Notes: generated from the sequence alone by a model not told the origin. Positions 1 through 8,135 are shown, counted from the first letter of the stretch. The stretch: DNA of 64,000 bases from Streptosporangium pseudovulgare (GCF_014648055.1 NZ_BMQJ01000013.1:186001-250000); one strand, 5' to 3'. Translations and numbers: made by a program.

Positions 1-457
1 CCGCCAGCACCACCGCGATGATCGCCTCGGCCGTCAGGCTGAACGCCGCCACCTGGCCGACCAGCCGGCGCAGCCCGGCCAGCTGCATGGTCTTGGTCTC
101 GGCCTGGGCCAGCATCCGGGCGCGCAGGCCCAGCCGTCCGGTGACCAGCACGGCCAGCAGGGTGGCGAGGGTCATGATGCCCAGCCCGCCGGCCTGGACG
201 AGCGCCAGGATGACGATCTGCCCAAGGGGCGACCAGTGGGCGGCGGTGTCGACGGTGGCCAGCCCGGTGACGCAGACGGCGGAGGTCGCGGTGAAGAACG
301 CGTCCAGGAGGTCGGCGGGCCGGCCGTCGGTGGTGGCGAACGGCGCCGACAGCAGGGCGGTGCCGGCCGTGATGGCGACGGCGAAGGCCGCGGCGACGAC
401 CTGCGCCGGGTGCCGGAAGCCGGCCAGGACGGCCCGGGTGAGACCGGAGTGCGTCAT
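1..457 (-). CDS. TrkH/KtrB-family potassium uptake protein, N-terminal part (cut by window edge)
   Basis: Integral membrane channel subunit that normally takes up K+ together with a cytosolic TrkA/KtrA regulator; no such partner is visible here. Only the first ~152 residues lie in the window. Seen: a first hydrophobic helix at about residues 17-38, the first P-loop with the selectivity motif VCVTGL at residues 61-66, and a long hydrophobic helix at about 79-106 (VQAGGLGIMTL). The start is the ATG at 457, which overlaps the stop of the small upstream gene as ATGA, so the two are probably translationally coupled. The family call rests on the P-loop and following helix and is firm; the ion and regulation are inferred. 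Confidence 0.85.
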   Translation of the reverse strand, partial: MTHSGLTRAVLAGFRHPAQVVAAAFAVAITAGTALLSAPFATTDGRPADLLDAFFTATSAVCVTGLATVDTAAHWSPLGQIVILALVQAGGLGIMTLATLLAVLVTGRLGLRARMLAQAETKTMQLAGLRRLVGQVAAFSLTAEAIIAVVLA

Positions 458-651
458 GGGCTCTTCGCCCCGGAGAACCGGGCGCGGACCCGGCGGGCCG
501 CGCCGTACCGGGCGGGAGCGTCGCGTTCGTCGCCGCACCGGCGGGCCACGACGGCGCCGGCGGGGGAGAGCGGCAGGACCACCCGCCCGGCCGGGCCGCG
601 GACCAGGGCCGCGAGCAGCGCAAAGGCGGCGAACGCCGGCAGCAACACCAT
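454..651 (-). CDS. small hydrophobic protein upstream of the TrkH-like gene
   Basis: Predicted 65-residue protein, not recognised. It begins with a hydrophobic stretch (MVLLPAFAAFALLAALV) that could be a signal anchor, followed by a basic, arginine-rich tail. The chosen ATG at 651 has a GGAAGG ribosome-binding site about 8 nt upstream; a longer reading to position 720 exists but has a poor start. Its stop overlaps the TrkH start by 4 nt, which suggests one mRNA and perhaps an accessory role to the transporter. Function unknown. Confidence 0.5.
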   Translation of the reverse strand: MVLLPAFAAFALLAALVRGPAGRVVLPLSPAGAVVARRCGDERDAPARYGAARRVRARFSGAKSP

Positions 652-1003
652 GGGTGGCCTTCCAGGGGGAGGACAGAGTGAGGGCACACCGGCCAGACTT
701 CCCGGCACTCTGCCGCACACCCTAACAACTCCACCGCCGTGGACGTGACGTCACCCCGTCCGGCCCGGCCGGTTTCGCCGGCATGGACTTCGCCCCCGTC
801 CGGCGTTCCTCGCCGTGCCGCACCGCGCGACGCCGTCGCGGGCCTGGATCGGGGCGGCCCGCGACACCACGGCTCCACCATGCCGGCGCCGGCGCGCGCT
901 GGGGAACCGTCGGGGAACCGTGCGGCCCTTGCCGAGGGGGTGTCCGGCCCGCCGGGCGGCGTCTGGTACGGTGGCCGTCCCCGGCGGTGATCGACTGAAG
1001 GAG

Positions 1004-1075
1004 GTGAGACCCATTCCGCTGTTGAAGGCTGGGTGCTCCCCTCGCACGCCGTACGGTCCCTCCGCACCGAGGTGA
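1004..1075 (+). other. possible 23-codon leader ORF upstream of the PrmC-like gene
   Basis: A very strong Shine-Dalgarno (AAGGAGG, 998-1004) is followed by a short reading frame from GTG 1004 to TGA 1073-1075, encoding a peptide that begins MRPIPLLKAGCSPR. The GTG overlaps the SD, so an ATT at 1013-1015 in the same frame is an alternative start with better spacing. Between this ORF and the methyltransferase start lies an imperfect hairpin (CGGGAGCGCC / GGCGTCCCG, 1079-1101) next to the downstream ribosome site GAAAGG. The layout resembles translation attenuators, but nothing in the sequence proves translation. Confidence 0.3.
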
Positions 1076-1113
1076 CCGCGGGAGCGCCCATCGGCGTCCC
1101 GAAAGGCTGTACC

Positions 1114-1941
1114 GTGTCGGTTTCCCCTTCCTCTCCCTATTCCGCTTCGCTGTCCCGTTCCGCCGTCGCCGGCAGGCTCCGCTCGGCCGGCTGCGTCTTC
1201 GCCGAGGACGAGGCGGACCTACTCATCTCCACCGCCCGCACCCCGGGCGACCTGGCCGCCATGGTGGAGCGGCGCGTCGCCGGGCTGCCGCTGGAACACG
1301 TCCTGGGCTGGGCGGAGTTCTGTGGCCTGCGCCTCGCCGTGGAGCCGGGGGTCTTCGTGCCGCGCCCCCGCTCGGAGTTCCTCATCCGCCAGGCCGCCGC
1401 CCTGGCCCGTCCCGGGGCGGTGGTGGTGGACCTGTGCTGCGGCTCCGGCGCACTGGGGGCCGCGCTGGCCGCCGCGCTGGGCCGGACCGAGCTGCACGCC
1501 GTCGACGTCGAGCCCGCCGCGGTGCGCTGCGCCCGCCGCAACCTCGCCCCCCTCGGCGGCCGGGTCCACCAGGGCGACCTGTACGGGCCGCTGCCGGAGG
1601 CGCTGCGCGGCCGCGTCGACGTCGTGATCGCCAGCCCGCCGTACGTGCCCACCGCGTCGATCGGGCTGCTGCCGCCGGAGGCCCGGCTGCACGAGCCGGC
1701 GGTGGCGCTGGACGGCGGCGCCGACGGGCTCGACGTCGCGCGGCGGGTCGCCGCCGGGGCGCCGCGGTGGCTGGCCCCGGGCGGATGCCTGCTCATCGAG
1801 ACCGGTGAGCGGCAGGCCGCGCCCGCCGCCGAGGCCGTCGCCGCCGCCGGGCTGGACGCCCGGGTGGCCTACTGCGAGGACTTCGACGCCACCGCCGTCA
1901 TCGGCACCGCCCCGGCGGCGGGGCGGAACGTGGCGAGGTAG
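1114..1941 (+). CDS. PrmC/HemK-like protein N5-glutamine methyltransferase
   Basis: SAM-dependent methyltransferase of the PrmC/HemK type, 275 residues. Family members methylate the GGQ glutamine of release factors, but this belongs to the shorter PrmC-related branch and its substrate is uncertain. Seen: an N-terminal helical region, the phrase LEHVLGWAEFCGL that leads into the SAM fold, the SAM-binding glycine loop VVDLCCGSGALG, the acidic end of strand 2 (LHAVDVEP), and the catalytic loop IASPPYVP. The canonical NPPY is SPPY here, which may alter glutamine recognition. Start GTG 1114 is preceded by GAAAGG at 1101-1106. It stands alone in its orientation. Confidence 0.8.
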   Translation: MSVSPSSPYSASLSRSAVAGRLRSAGCVFAEDEADLLISTARTPGDLAAMVERRVAGLPLEHVLGWAEFCGLRLAVEPGVFVPRPRSEFLIRQAAALARPGAVVVDLCCGSGALGAALAAALGRTELHAVDVEPAAVRCARRNLAPLGGRVHQGDLYGPLPEALRGRVDVVIASPPYVPTASIGLLPPEARLHEPAVALDGGADGLDVARRVAAGAPRWLAPGGCLLIETGERQAAPAAEAVAAAGLDARVAYCEDFDATAVIGTAPAAGRNVAR

Positions 1942-2617
1942 ACGCTGGGCGGGACGTCGCGTGCCGCCGGTGCGCGGTGCGCGGCGTCCGTCGAGGGCGG
2001 CGGGGGCGGCGGCGGACGTCGGGTGAGGTTCGTCGGTGGCTCCGCGAAGACCCGCGGCCGGCGTGCGAGGTCGCCGGCGTGTGCGGATCGCCTGCCGGTT
2101 GTGACTGACGGAACACATGGGACCAAATGGAGCGAATTAGGCGATAGCTCCGCCTTCATATTTCGGGGTCTCGGTGATAACGGCGCGGGAAACAACGGAT
2201 ATGCGGGTCAGGGCTTCTGCGAGGACCTTCGAGCACGGCTCGAGGGCGGCCAGGATCCGGATTTCCGGCCCGGGCCGGCCGAGGGGCGGAGCGGCCGCGC
2301 GGTCCCCTCGGGGGCGCCGGGCCGGCCGACGGCCGGGAGCGTCCGGACGCGTAGGCGGAACGGACGGCCGATGTCATCCACGTGGCCGGCGATAAGGGCG
2401 GGCCGGGTGGGTCACGCCGGCCAGGCCGAGATCGGTCTGCCCGCGGACGGCGGCCTCGGCGTAGGGATTCTTGAATGTTGCGTACGGCTAATTTGCGGCC
2501 GATCACGCGAATCCAGGCGAAGGGCCGGTTTCGCGCGTACCCTGGAGGGATAAACGATAGGTTGCTATCGTTTTTTCGGCGGATGATCACTCGCGACGAG
2601 TCCCGGGGAGATGGCAC
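1942..2617 (+). other. intergenic region with a promoter-proximal palindrome, no convincing gene
   Basis: About 680 bp between the methyltransferase and the P450. The first 150 bp are GC-rich; from about 2090 to 2220 and around 2470-2580 the base composition drops sharply compared with flanking genes, as expected for regulatory DNA. Open frames crossing it lack start context and recognisable protein features. Its one clear element is the palindrome at 2552-2573. Confidence 0.6.
2552..2576 (+). promoter_or_regulatory. perfect 9-bp inverted repeat before the P450 gene (operator candidate)
   Basis: AAACGATAG, spacer GTTG, then CTATCGTTT, running into six T residues and ending 41 bp before the P450 start. 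The symmetry and position suit a TetR-type operator for the regulator encoded two genes downstream; a half-site-like CTAGCGTTC (7/9 match to CTATCGTTT) occurs at 4103-4111, just before that regulator. The T-run means a factor-independent terminator of an upstream transcript is an alternative. Confidence 0.5.
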
Positions 2618-3814
2618 ATGAGCGAGTCCATGACGTTGCCGTTGCACATGCGGCGGGCGGAGTTCGACCCCGCCGCCGAGCTGGCGGCGGTCCGCGACGA
2701 GGAGGGCGTGCGGAAGGTCAGGACGGTCTTCGGCGTTGACGGCTGGCTCATCACCCGCTTCGCCGACGTGCGCGCGGTGCTGGGCGACGCCGAACGGTTC
2801 AGCAACGCCCATCAGATGGTCTTCCGCATACCCGGCATGCCGCAGCGCACCGACGAGGAGATCGCCGAGCTGCGGGCGGGCAACCTGCTGGCCTTCGACC
2901 CGCCCGAGCACACCCGGCTGCGGCGCATGCTGACGCCGGAGTTCACCGTCCGCCGGATGCGCAGGCTGGAGCCGCGCATCCACGACATCGTCACCGAGCA
3001 CCTGGACGCCATGGAGCGCACCGGCCCGCCGGCGGACCTGGTCACCGACTTCGCGCTGCCGATCCCGTCGCTGGTCATCTGCGAGCTGCTGGGCGTGCCG
3101 TACGACGACCGGGCCGACTTCCAGCGGCGCAGCGGCCGGATGCTGGACCTGTCGCTGCCCCCGCAGGAGCGGGCGGCGGCGTCGCTGGAGTCGCGGGTCT
3201 ACATGGGCGAGCTCGTCGCCCGGGCCAAGACCGACCCCGGTGACGACCTGCTCGGCATGCTGGTGCGCGAGCACGGCGAGGACCTGACGCCCGCCGAGCT
3301 CGCCGGCATCGGCAGCCTGCTGCTGCTCGCCGGCCACGAGACCACCTCCAACATGCTCTCCCTCGGCACGCTGGCCCTGCTGCGCAACCCCGAGCAGCTG
3401 GAGCTGCTGCGCAAGGAGCCCGAGCGGATCGACGCCGCGGTGGAGGAGCTGCTGCGCTGGCTCAGCATCGTGCACTCCGGCATGACCAAGGTGACCACCA
3501 CCGACGTCGAGGTGGCCGGGCAGCACATCCCCGCGGGCGAGATAGTGATCTGCGCCCTGCCCGCGGCCAACCGCGACCCCGCCCTGGCCGCCGACCCCGA
3601 CCGGCTCGACATCGGCCGCGACAGCCTGGGGCACGTCGCCTTCGGCCACGGCGTGCACCACTGCCTGGGGGCGCCGCTGGCGCGCATGGAGATGCGCGTG
3701 GCCTTCCCCGCCCTGCTGCAGCGCTTCCCCGGCCTGCGGGAGGCCGGTCCCGAGCCCGCCTTCCGGTCCTTCAACGTCGTCTACGGCCTCAGTTCTTTTA
3801 AGGTGGCCTGGTGA
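2618..3814 (+). CDS. cytochrome P450
   Basis: Soluble bacterial class I P450 of 398 residues, a haem monooxygenase that takes electrons from the ferredoxin encoded by the next gene. Seen: I-helix oxygen-activation motif LLAGHETTS, K-helix EELLRW (ExxR), and the haem-binding loop FGHGVHHCLG with the thiolate ligand Cys349. Length and motifs are typical of the actinobacterial CYP105/CYP107-like group, but the substrate cannot be read from sequence. Start ATG 2618 has GGGGAG about 7 nt upstream. Its stop overlaps the ferredoxin GTG (GTGA), so the pair is translationally coupled. The palindrome 41 bp upstream suggests repression by the adjacent TetR protein. Confidence 0.95.
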   Translation: MSESMTLPLHMRRAEFDPAAELAAVRDEEGVRKVRTVFGVDGWLITRFADVRAVLGDAERFSNAHQMVFRIPGMPQRTDEEIAELRAGNLLAFDPPEHTRLRRMLTPEFTVRRMRRLEPRIHDIVTEHLDAMERTGPPADLVTDFALPIPSLVICELLGVPYDDRADFQRRSGRMLDLSLPPQERAAASLESRVYMGELVARAKTDPGDDLLGMLVREHGEDLTPAELAGIGSLLLLAGHETTSNMLSLGTLALLRNPEQLELLRKEPERIDAAVEELLRWLSIVHSGMTKVTTTDVEVAGQHIPAGEIVICALPAANRDPALAADPDRLDIGRDSLGHVAFGHGVHHCLGAPLARMEMRVAFPALLQRFPGLREAGPEPAFRSFNVVYGLSSFKVAW

Positions 3815-4026
3815 GCGAAGAACAGAAGCCCGTCCGCATCCGGGCCGACCGCGACGTGTGCATCGGGGCCGGCATGTGCGTCATGACCGCCGAGCAGATC
3901 TTCGACCAGGACGACGACGGCGTGGTGGTGCTGCTGGAGCCGGAGCCCCCGGCAGAGCACGCCGACCTCGCCCGCCGAGCGGTGCGTGCCTGCCCCTCCG
4001 GCGCGCTGTCCCTGGTGGAGGACTGA
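3811..4026 (+). CDS. 3Fe-4S ferredoxin, P450 redox partner
   Basis: 71-residue ferredoxin of the kind encoded next to actinobacterial P450s. Seen: CIGAGMC near residue 17 (two cluster cysteines, with Ala/Gly where a 4Fe-4S protein would have another Cys) and the third cysteine in RACPSGA near the C-terminus, the pattern of a [3Fe-4S] cluster. The surface is acidic, as usual for docking on P450s. It starts at a GTG overlapping the P450 stop. A ferredoxin reductase is not encoded nearby and must come from elsewhere. Confidence 0.93.
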   Translation: MSEEQKPVRIRADRDVCIGAGMCVMTAEQIFDQDDDGVVVLLEPEPPAEHADLARRAVRACPSGALSLVED

Positions 4027-4042
4027 TCCGCTTTTTCCGGCG

Positions 4043-4072
4043 CGGTGGCCGGGGCGCGCGCCCCGGCCACCG
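4043..4072. terminator. 30-bp perfect palindrome after the ferredoxin gene
   Basis: A perfect palindrome centred at 4057/4058, able to form a roughly 13-bp GC-only stem with a 4-nt loop, 16 bp past the ferredoxin stop. No T-run follows, as is usual for GC-rich actinomycete hairpin terminators. It separates the P450-ferredoxin pair from the TetR gene, which appears to have its own promoter immediately downstream. Confidence 0.65.
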
Positions 4073-4103
4073 ACCGCACTGTCGGCGACAATGTGAATAC
4101 TGC

Positions 4104-4117
4104 TAGCGTTCGGCGTG
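4104..4117 (+). promoter_or_regulatory. -10 element of a leaderless TetR gene
   Basis: TAGCGT at 4104-4109 fits the actinobacterial TANNNT -10 pattern and sits 7 nt before the GTG at 4117, which would place transcription start on the start codon. No Shine-Dalgarno is seen before that GTG, which agrees with a leaderless mRNA. Confidence 0.45.
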
Positions 4118-4746
4118 TGCGAGGGCAGGGACGCCGGGCCGACGCGCTCCGCAACTCCGACAGGATCGTCCGCGCCGCGATCGCGGCGCTGTGCGAGACC
4201 GGCTCCGCGGCGCCGCTGGAGGAGATCGCCCGGCGGGCCGGGGTCGGGATCGCGACCGTCTACCGCCGCTTCGGCGACCGCGAGGGCGTGGTGCGGGCCG
4301 CGTTCCACACCTACTTCGCCGAGGAGGTCGAACCGCTCGCGCTGGCCGCCCGCGCCGCCGCCGACCCCCGGCGGGGGCTGGCCGACGCCCTGGCCGCCGC
4401 GGTGGACACCCTGGCCGCGCACCGGCCCCTGCTCGCCGCGGCCCACGAGTCCGGCGCGTTCTCCGTCGACATCGCCGAGCGGTTCATGGGCCCTCTCGGC
4501 GACGTGCTGGCCGACGCCCAGCGGCGCGATCTGGTCCGCTCCGACCTGATGGTGCGCGACCTCGCGGCGATGGTGGTGATGGTGCTGGCCACGGTGCACG
4601 CCGACGACGCCGGCCACGCCGACCCCCGCCGTTACCTCGCCCTGCTGCTGGCCGGGACGCGCCCCTCGGCCGACCCGCTGCCCGGCCCCGCCGCCACCGG
4701 CCTGCTCGACTCCTCGCTCAAACGCTCCGGACCCTGCGACCACTGA
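4117..4746 (+). CDS. TetR-family regulator of the P450 unit
   Basis: DNA-binding repressor of 209 residues. Seen: N-terminal helix-turn-helix with EEIARRAGVGIATVYRRFGDREG, the hallmark of TetR proteins, then a helical ligand-binding domain of the type with a short C-terminal region. I chose GTG 4117 rather than the in-frame GTG at 4045, which lies inside the terminator palindrome. Same strand as the P450-ferredoxin pair, so it probably controls it through the palindrome at 2552-2573 and perhaps itself. The last 29 bp overlap the convergent gene that ends at 4718. Confidence 0.88.
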   Translation: MRGQGRRADALRNSDRIVRAAIAALCETGSAAPLEEIARRAGVGIATVYRRFGDREGVVRAAFHTYFAEEVEPLALAARAAADPRRGLADALAAAVDTLAAHRPLLAAAHESGAFSVDIAERFMGPLGDVLADAQRRDLVRSDLMVRDLAAMVVMVLATVHADDAGHADPRRYLALLLAGTRPSADPLPGPAATGLLDSSLKRSGPCDH

Positions 4747-5638
4747 GGCCCACCGACTCGGCGTCGGGCACCCGTTGCGCGGCGGCGTAGGCGCCCTCGC
4801 GCACCCGCTGGATCCACCCGGCCGGTTCCAGCCCGGTGATCGGGTGCCTGAGCGGGTCGAAGCGGACCGGCTCGTCGGCGTCCGTGCGGGCCGGCCCGGT
4901 CAGCTCCAGCACACCGAAGCGCTCCCACGGCCCGGTGGGGGAGGCCACCACCAGGTCGAACATCAGCGGACGCGCGGCGGCGACGCGGGCCAGCGCGCCG
5001 AGCCGGGCGGGGGAGGCCCAGGAGGGCCGCGCGACCGCGCCGAGCAGCACCCTGCCGCCACCCGCGCCGTACGGCAGCAGCGAGCCGTACAGGCCCGGCG
5101 CCCACCGGACGGCGGGCCGCAGCAGCCGGCGGCCGGGCACGGTGCGCCCGGTGGTGGCCAGCAGCAGCTCGGCGGTGGTTCCCGGGGCGGCTTCCACGCC
5201 GCTCGCGGCCTTCCCGGCGCCCTCCGCACCGGCCCGGTTCTCCGTGCCGGCCCGGTTCTCCGTGCCGGCCCGGTTCTCCGTGCCGGCCCGGTCCTCCGCG
5301 CCGGCGGTGCCACCGGGCGTCGGCTGCCGCCACCGTACGGCCAGGCCCAGCACGTCCGGCGACGGATGGGGGAGGCCCGCCGACCGTGACAGCCGGGCGA
5401 TTCCGTGCAGCTCCATCGCCTCGTCCAGGAACGCCGCGCCCCTGGGACTCGGCGCCCCGTGCAGGTGGAGCGCGGCGTCGAAGAGCAGCCCCACCGGATG
5501 CAGGGGCCGGCCGCGGCGGATCCGCGCCGCCGTCCCGAAGACCGCCGCGAGTCCCGCCCTCACGGCGGAGGTCACCGGCCCTTGCCTCACGCGTTCCTCC
5601 CGTCTTCGGCGGCGCGCCGCCGCACCCGCCCGTGTCAT
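4718..5638 (-). CDS. uncharacterised actinobacterial protein (catalase-fold-like?)
   Basis: 306 residues, function not established. Phrases such as GRPLHPVGLLFDAALHLHG, ARLSRSAGLPHPSPDVLGLAVRW, ELLLATTGR and GLYGSLLPYG resemble a family in Streptomyces and relatives often labelled phosphodiesterase without evidence that I know of; the 'RLSR..G.P...PDVLGLA.R' pattern recalls catalase-superfamily proteins, but haem ligands are not apparent. Inserted after about residue 110 is a repeated AGTENR hexapeptide (4 copies of an 18-bp unit), probably an unstructured linker. The ATG at 5638 lacks a good SD, so the start is uncertain. It overlaps the TetR 3' end tail to tail. Confidence 0.6.
   Translation of the reverse strand: MTRAGAAARRRRREERVRQGPVTSAVRAGLAAVFGTAARIRRGRPLHPVGLLFDAALHLHGAPSPRGAAFLDEAMELHGIARLSRSAGLPHPSPDVLGLAVRWRQPTPGGTAGAEDRAGTENRAGTENRAGTENRAGAEGAGKAASGVEAAPGTTAELLLATTGRTVPGRRLLRPAVRWAPGLYGSLLPYGAGGGRVLLGAVARPSWASPARLGALARVAAARPLMFDLVVASPTGPWERFGVLELTGPARTDADEPVRFDPLRHPITGLEPAGWIQRVREGAYAAAQRVPDAESVGLSGRRVRSV
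5227..5298. repeat. 18-bp tandem repeat, 4 copies, in coding sequence
   Basis: Four near-identical copies of CGGCCCGGTTCTCCGTGC-type units (on the minus strand coding AGTENR), the first and last with single changes. The unit length preserves the reading frame of the gene at 4718-5638. It looks like slippage expansion of a linker. Confidence 0.9.
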
Positions 5639-5680
5639 CCCCGTTACCCGCGGCGACGTGGCCGAACCCGCGGGGCGTCC

Positions 5681-6574
5681 TCAGGCGGTGCCGGCGAGGT
5701 CGTGGGCGGCCTCGGCGAAGGCGCGGAGACGGGCGGTGGCGTTGTCGGCGCGCCACAGCAGGCCCCACCGCAGCGGCGGGGCGTCCTCGAAGGGGACGTA
5801 GGCGACGTCGGGACGGACGTAGTAGCGCCCGGCCTGCGCGCCGACCGGGAAGACGCCGCGGCCGGCGCCGACGAGGGTGAGCGCCTCGTTGAACGTGGCG
5901 GCCTGGGGGCCGGGGGCGATCGGCCGTCCGGACGGTGTGGTGTGCGGGGTGCGGTCGCGGCGCAGCGACTCGGGCAGCGTGGCCGGGAGCTGGAGCAGCG
6001 TGACCCGGGCCAGGTCCTCCAGGCTGACCGAGGCGCGGCGGGCGAAGGGATGCCGGGCGGGGACGGCGAGCATGCGCGCCTCCGACACCAGGACCGGCCC
6101 GGTGGCGATGCCGGGTTCGTCGACGGGGAAGGTGGCCAGGGCGACGTCGATCTCATCGTCGCGCAGCCAGGGCATGAGGTCGGTCATCTGCGCCTCGCGG
6201 AGCAGGACGTCGCAGTCGGGCCGGCGCCGCCGGAACAGCTCGGCGGCCCCGACCAGCAGCTGCCCGCCCGCCGCGCCGACGAAGGCGACCCGCAGCGTGC
6301 CCGTCAGGCCGCGACCGCTCGCGACCGCCTGCTCGAACGCGTCGGTGATCTGGTCCCAGGCGGGACGCACGCCCTCGTACAGCCGCCGTCCCGCCGCCGT
6401 CAGCTCCACGCGGCGGCTGGTGCGGGCGAACAGCGGGACGCCGGTACGGCGCTCCAGCTTGGCGATCGTCTGGCTGATCCGGGCGGTGGACACGCGCAGC
6501 CGCTCGGCGGTCCGGCCGAAGTGCAGCTCCTCGGCGAGGGTGAGGAACGCCTCCACCTCGTGCCGCTCCAGCAT
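5681..6574 (-). CDS. LysR-family transcriptional regulator
   Basis: 297-residue LTTR. Seen: N-terminal winged HTH (FLTLAEELHFGRTAERL, ARISQTIAKLERRTGVPLF, TAAGRRL) in residues 1-65, then a periplasmic-binding-protein-like effector domain containing LRVAFVGAAGG. Start ATG 6574 has GGGAGG only 3 nt upstream, a short but workable spacing. Divergent from the FAD-linked oxidase with 120 bp between them, the classical arrangement in which the LTTR activates its neighbour. The subgroup (HFGRTAERL, ...FARTSRRVELTAAG) is common in actinomycetes beside oxidoreductases. Confidence 0.93.
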   Translation of the reverse strand: MLERHEVEAFLTLAEELHFGRTAERLRVSTARISQTIAKLERRTGVPLFARTSRRVELTAAGRRLYEGVRPAWDQITDAFEQAVASGRGLTGTLRVAFVGAAGGQLLVGAAELFRRRRPDCDVLLREAQMTDLMPWLRDDEIDVALATFPVDEPGIATGPVLVSEARMLAVPARHPFARRASVSLEDLARVTLLQLPATLPESLRRDRTPHTTPSGRPIAPGPQAATFNEALTLVGAGRGVFPVGAQAGRYYVRPDVAYVPFEDAPPLRWGLLWRADNATARLRAFAEAAHDLAGTA

Positions 6575-6583
6575 GATCCTCCC

Positions 6584-6606
6584 ATCGTTAACCGGGGCTT
6601 CACGAT
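6584..6606. promoter_or_regulatory. candidate LysR-binding dyad
   Basis: ATCGT and ACGAT separated by 13 bp, just upstream of the LysR start and within the divergent intergenic region. LTTR sites are partially symmetric AT-containing dyads in such positions. Support is positional and weak. Confidence 0.3.
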
Positions 6607-6694
6607 CCTTGCACAGGACCGCATTGATCACCCGCCCGCCCCGGCCGAGAGTGGAGCCGTTCAAGAACCCCCTGATGTGCGAGGAAGAAAGACC

Positions 6695-7999
6695 ATGGAC
6701 TCCCTGACCGCCCTGCGCTCCGTCGTCCGCGGCCGGGTCTGGCTGCCCGGCGACCCCGGCTTCGACGCCGCCCGCCGCCCGTGGAACCTGGCGATCGAGC
6801 AGCCGGTGGCGGCCGTGGCCGAGGCCGCCGACGCCGATGACGTCGCCGCGCTGGTCCGCCACGCCCGCGCCACCGGACTGGGCGTGACGGCGCAGCCGAA
6901 CGGGCACGGCGCCACCGGCCGCACCGACGGGCTGATCCTGCTGCGCACCACCCGGCTGGACACCCTGCGGATCGACCCGGCCGCCCGCCGCGCCCGCGTC
7001 GGCGCCGGCGTTCCCTCCGGCCGCCTGCAGGCCGCCGCCGCGCCGCACGGACTGACCGGCCTGCCCGGCAGCTCCCCGGTCGTCAGCGTCACCGGCGCCG
7101 CCCTCGGCGGCGGGCTGAGCTGGTTCGGCCGCGCCCACGGCTGGATCGCCGACAGCGTCACCGCCCTCGACGTCATCGACGCCGACGGCCGCTCACGGCG
7201 CGTCACCGCCACCGACGACTCCGACCTGTTCTGGGCGCTGCGCGGCGCGGGCGGCGACTTCGCGATCGTCACCGCCCTGGAGCTGACCCTGCACCCCGCA
7301 CCGCACCTGTACGGCGGGCGGATGCTGTGGACCGCCGAGCACGCCCCGGCCGTCCTGGAGGCCTACCGGCGGATCACCGCCACCGCGCCCGAGGAGCTGA
7401 CCGCCTGGCTGGACCTGCTGCACTTCCCCGGCGCCGACCCCATGGTCGCCGTCGACGTCACCCACCTCGGCGGCGAAGACGAGGCCCGCGACCTCCTCGC
7501 TCCCCTGGAGCGGCTGCCCCGGCCGCTGTCGGACGGCCGGCGCGTCATGTCGGTCGCCGAGATCGGCTCCATCACCGCCGAACCCACCGACCCCGGCCCG
7601 GGTCTGTCGCGCGCCGAACTGCTCACCGGCCTCGACGACGCCGCGGCCAAGACGCTGCTGGCCGACCCGATCACCCCGCTGCTGAGCGCGCAGATCCGCC
7701 ACCTGGGCGGTGCGTTCGCCCGCCCCTCCGACAGCCCGCACGGCCCGCTGAGCGAACCGTACGCGCTCTACCTGTTCGGCATCCCCGCCGACCCGGCCAC
7801 CGCCCAGGCCGTCACCGCCAGGCAGCGCGCCCTCGCCGAGGCCCTGCCCGTCAGCGGACGCAAGCCCTTCACCTTCCTGGGCCCCCGCGAGAGCGCGGCC
7901 GACGCCTTCACCCCCGCCACGCTGGAGCGGCTGCGCGAGATCAAGCACCGCCACGACCCGCGCGGCGTCATCCGCAGCAACTTCCCCGTCCTCGGCTGA
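6695..7999 (+). CDS. FAD-linked oxidase (berberine bridge enzyme-like)
   Basis: 434-residue flavoprotein of the PCMH/BBE family, which oxidises sugars, alcohols or secondary metabolites with transfer of electrons to O2. Seen: FAD-binding region with NGHGATGR (the His is the usual 8-alpha covalent attachment site) at about residue 70, GLPGSSPVVSVTG leading into GGGLSWFGRAHG, WALRGAGGDFAIVTALE in the second FAD subdomain, and the C-terminal HDPRGVIRSNFP typical of BBE tails. The cysteine used for bicovalent FAD in many BBE enzymes is a serine here, so attachment is probably single. Start ATG 6695 has GAGGAA upstream. Likely controlled by the divergent LysR. Confidence 0.88.
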   Translation: MDSLTALRSVVRGRVWLPGDPGFDAARRPWNLAIEQPVAAVAEAADADDVAALVRHARATGLGVTAQPNGHGATGRTDGLILLRTTRLDTLRIDPAARRARVGAGVPSGRLQAAAAPHGLTGLPGSSPVVSVTGAALGGGLSWFGRAHGWIADSVTALDVIDADGRSRRVTATDDSDLFWALRGAGGDFAIVTALELTLHPAPHLYGGRMLWTAEHAPAVLEAYRRITATAPEELTAWLDLLHFPGADPMVAVDVTHLGGEDEARDLLAPLERLPRPLSDGRRVMSVAEIGSITAEPTDPGPGLSRAELLTGLDDAAAKTLLADPITPLLSAQIRHLGGAFARPSDSPHGPLSEPYALYLFGIPADPATAQAVTARQRALAEALPVSGRKPFTFLGPRESAADAFTPATLERLREIKHRHDPRGVIRSNFPVLG

Positions 8000-8052
8000 C
8001 CTCGCCCCGGCGCGGCTCCCGTCCCGTCCGTCGCGGCGCCGGACGCCCGGTT

Positions 8053-8096
8053 CCCGCCCGCTCCGCCCGCCGCCACCGGCGGGCGGAGCGGGCGGG
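8053..8096. terminator. 20-bp perfect-stem hairpin after the oxidase gene
   Basis: Arms 8053-8072 and 8077-8096 are exact reverse complements (20 bp) around a CCAC loop, 53 bp beyond the oxidase stop. No other gene ends here, so it serves as terminator of the oxidase transcript and insulates the sugar-transport operon. Confidence 0.85.
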
Positions 8097-8135
8097 AGCG
8101 TTACGGGCGGGTTTCCGGGAGGTTGGCCGGAGGCA

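Noticed and set aside
2023-2553. 176-codon plus-strand frame in the P450 upstream region
   Set aside because: No SD, no protein features, crosses locally AT-richer regulatory DNA; codon use does not look like neighbouring genes.
2552-2576. Palindrome plus T-run read as a simple terminator
   Set aside because: No gene ends within 600 bp upstream on this strand; operator is the better reading, though termination is not excluded.
2156-3661. 501-codon minus-strand frame across the P450
   Set aside because: Overlaps a certain gene and has no recognisable domain or start context.
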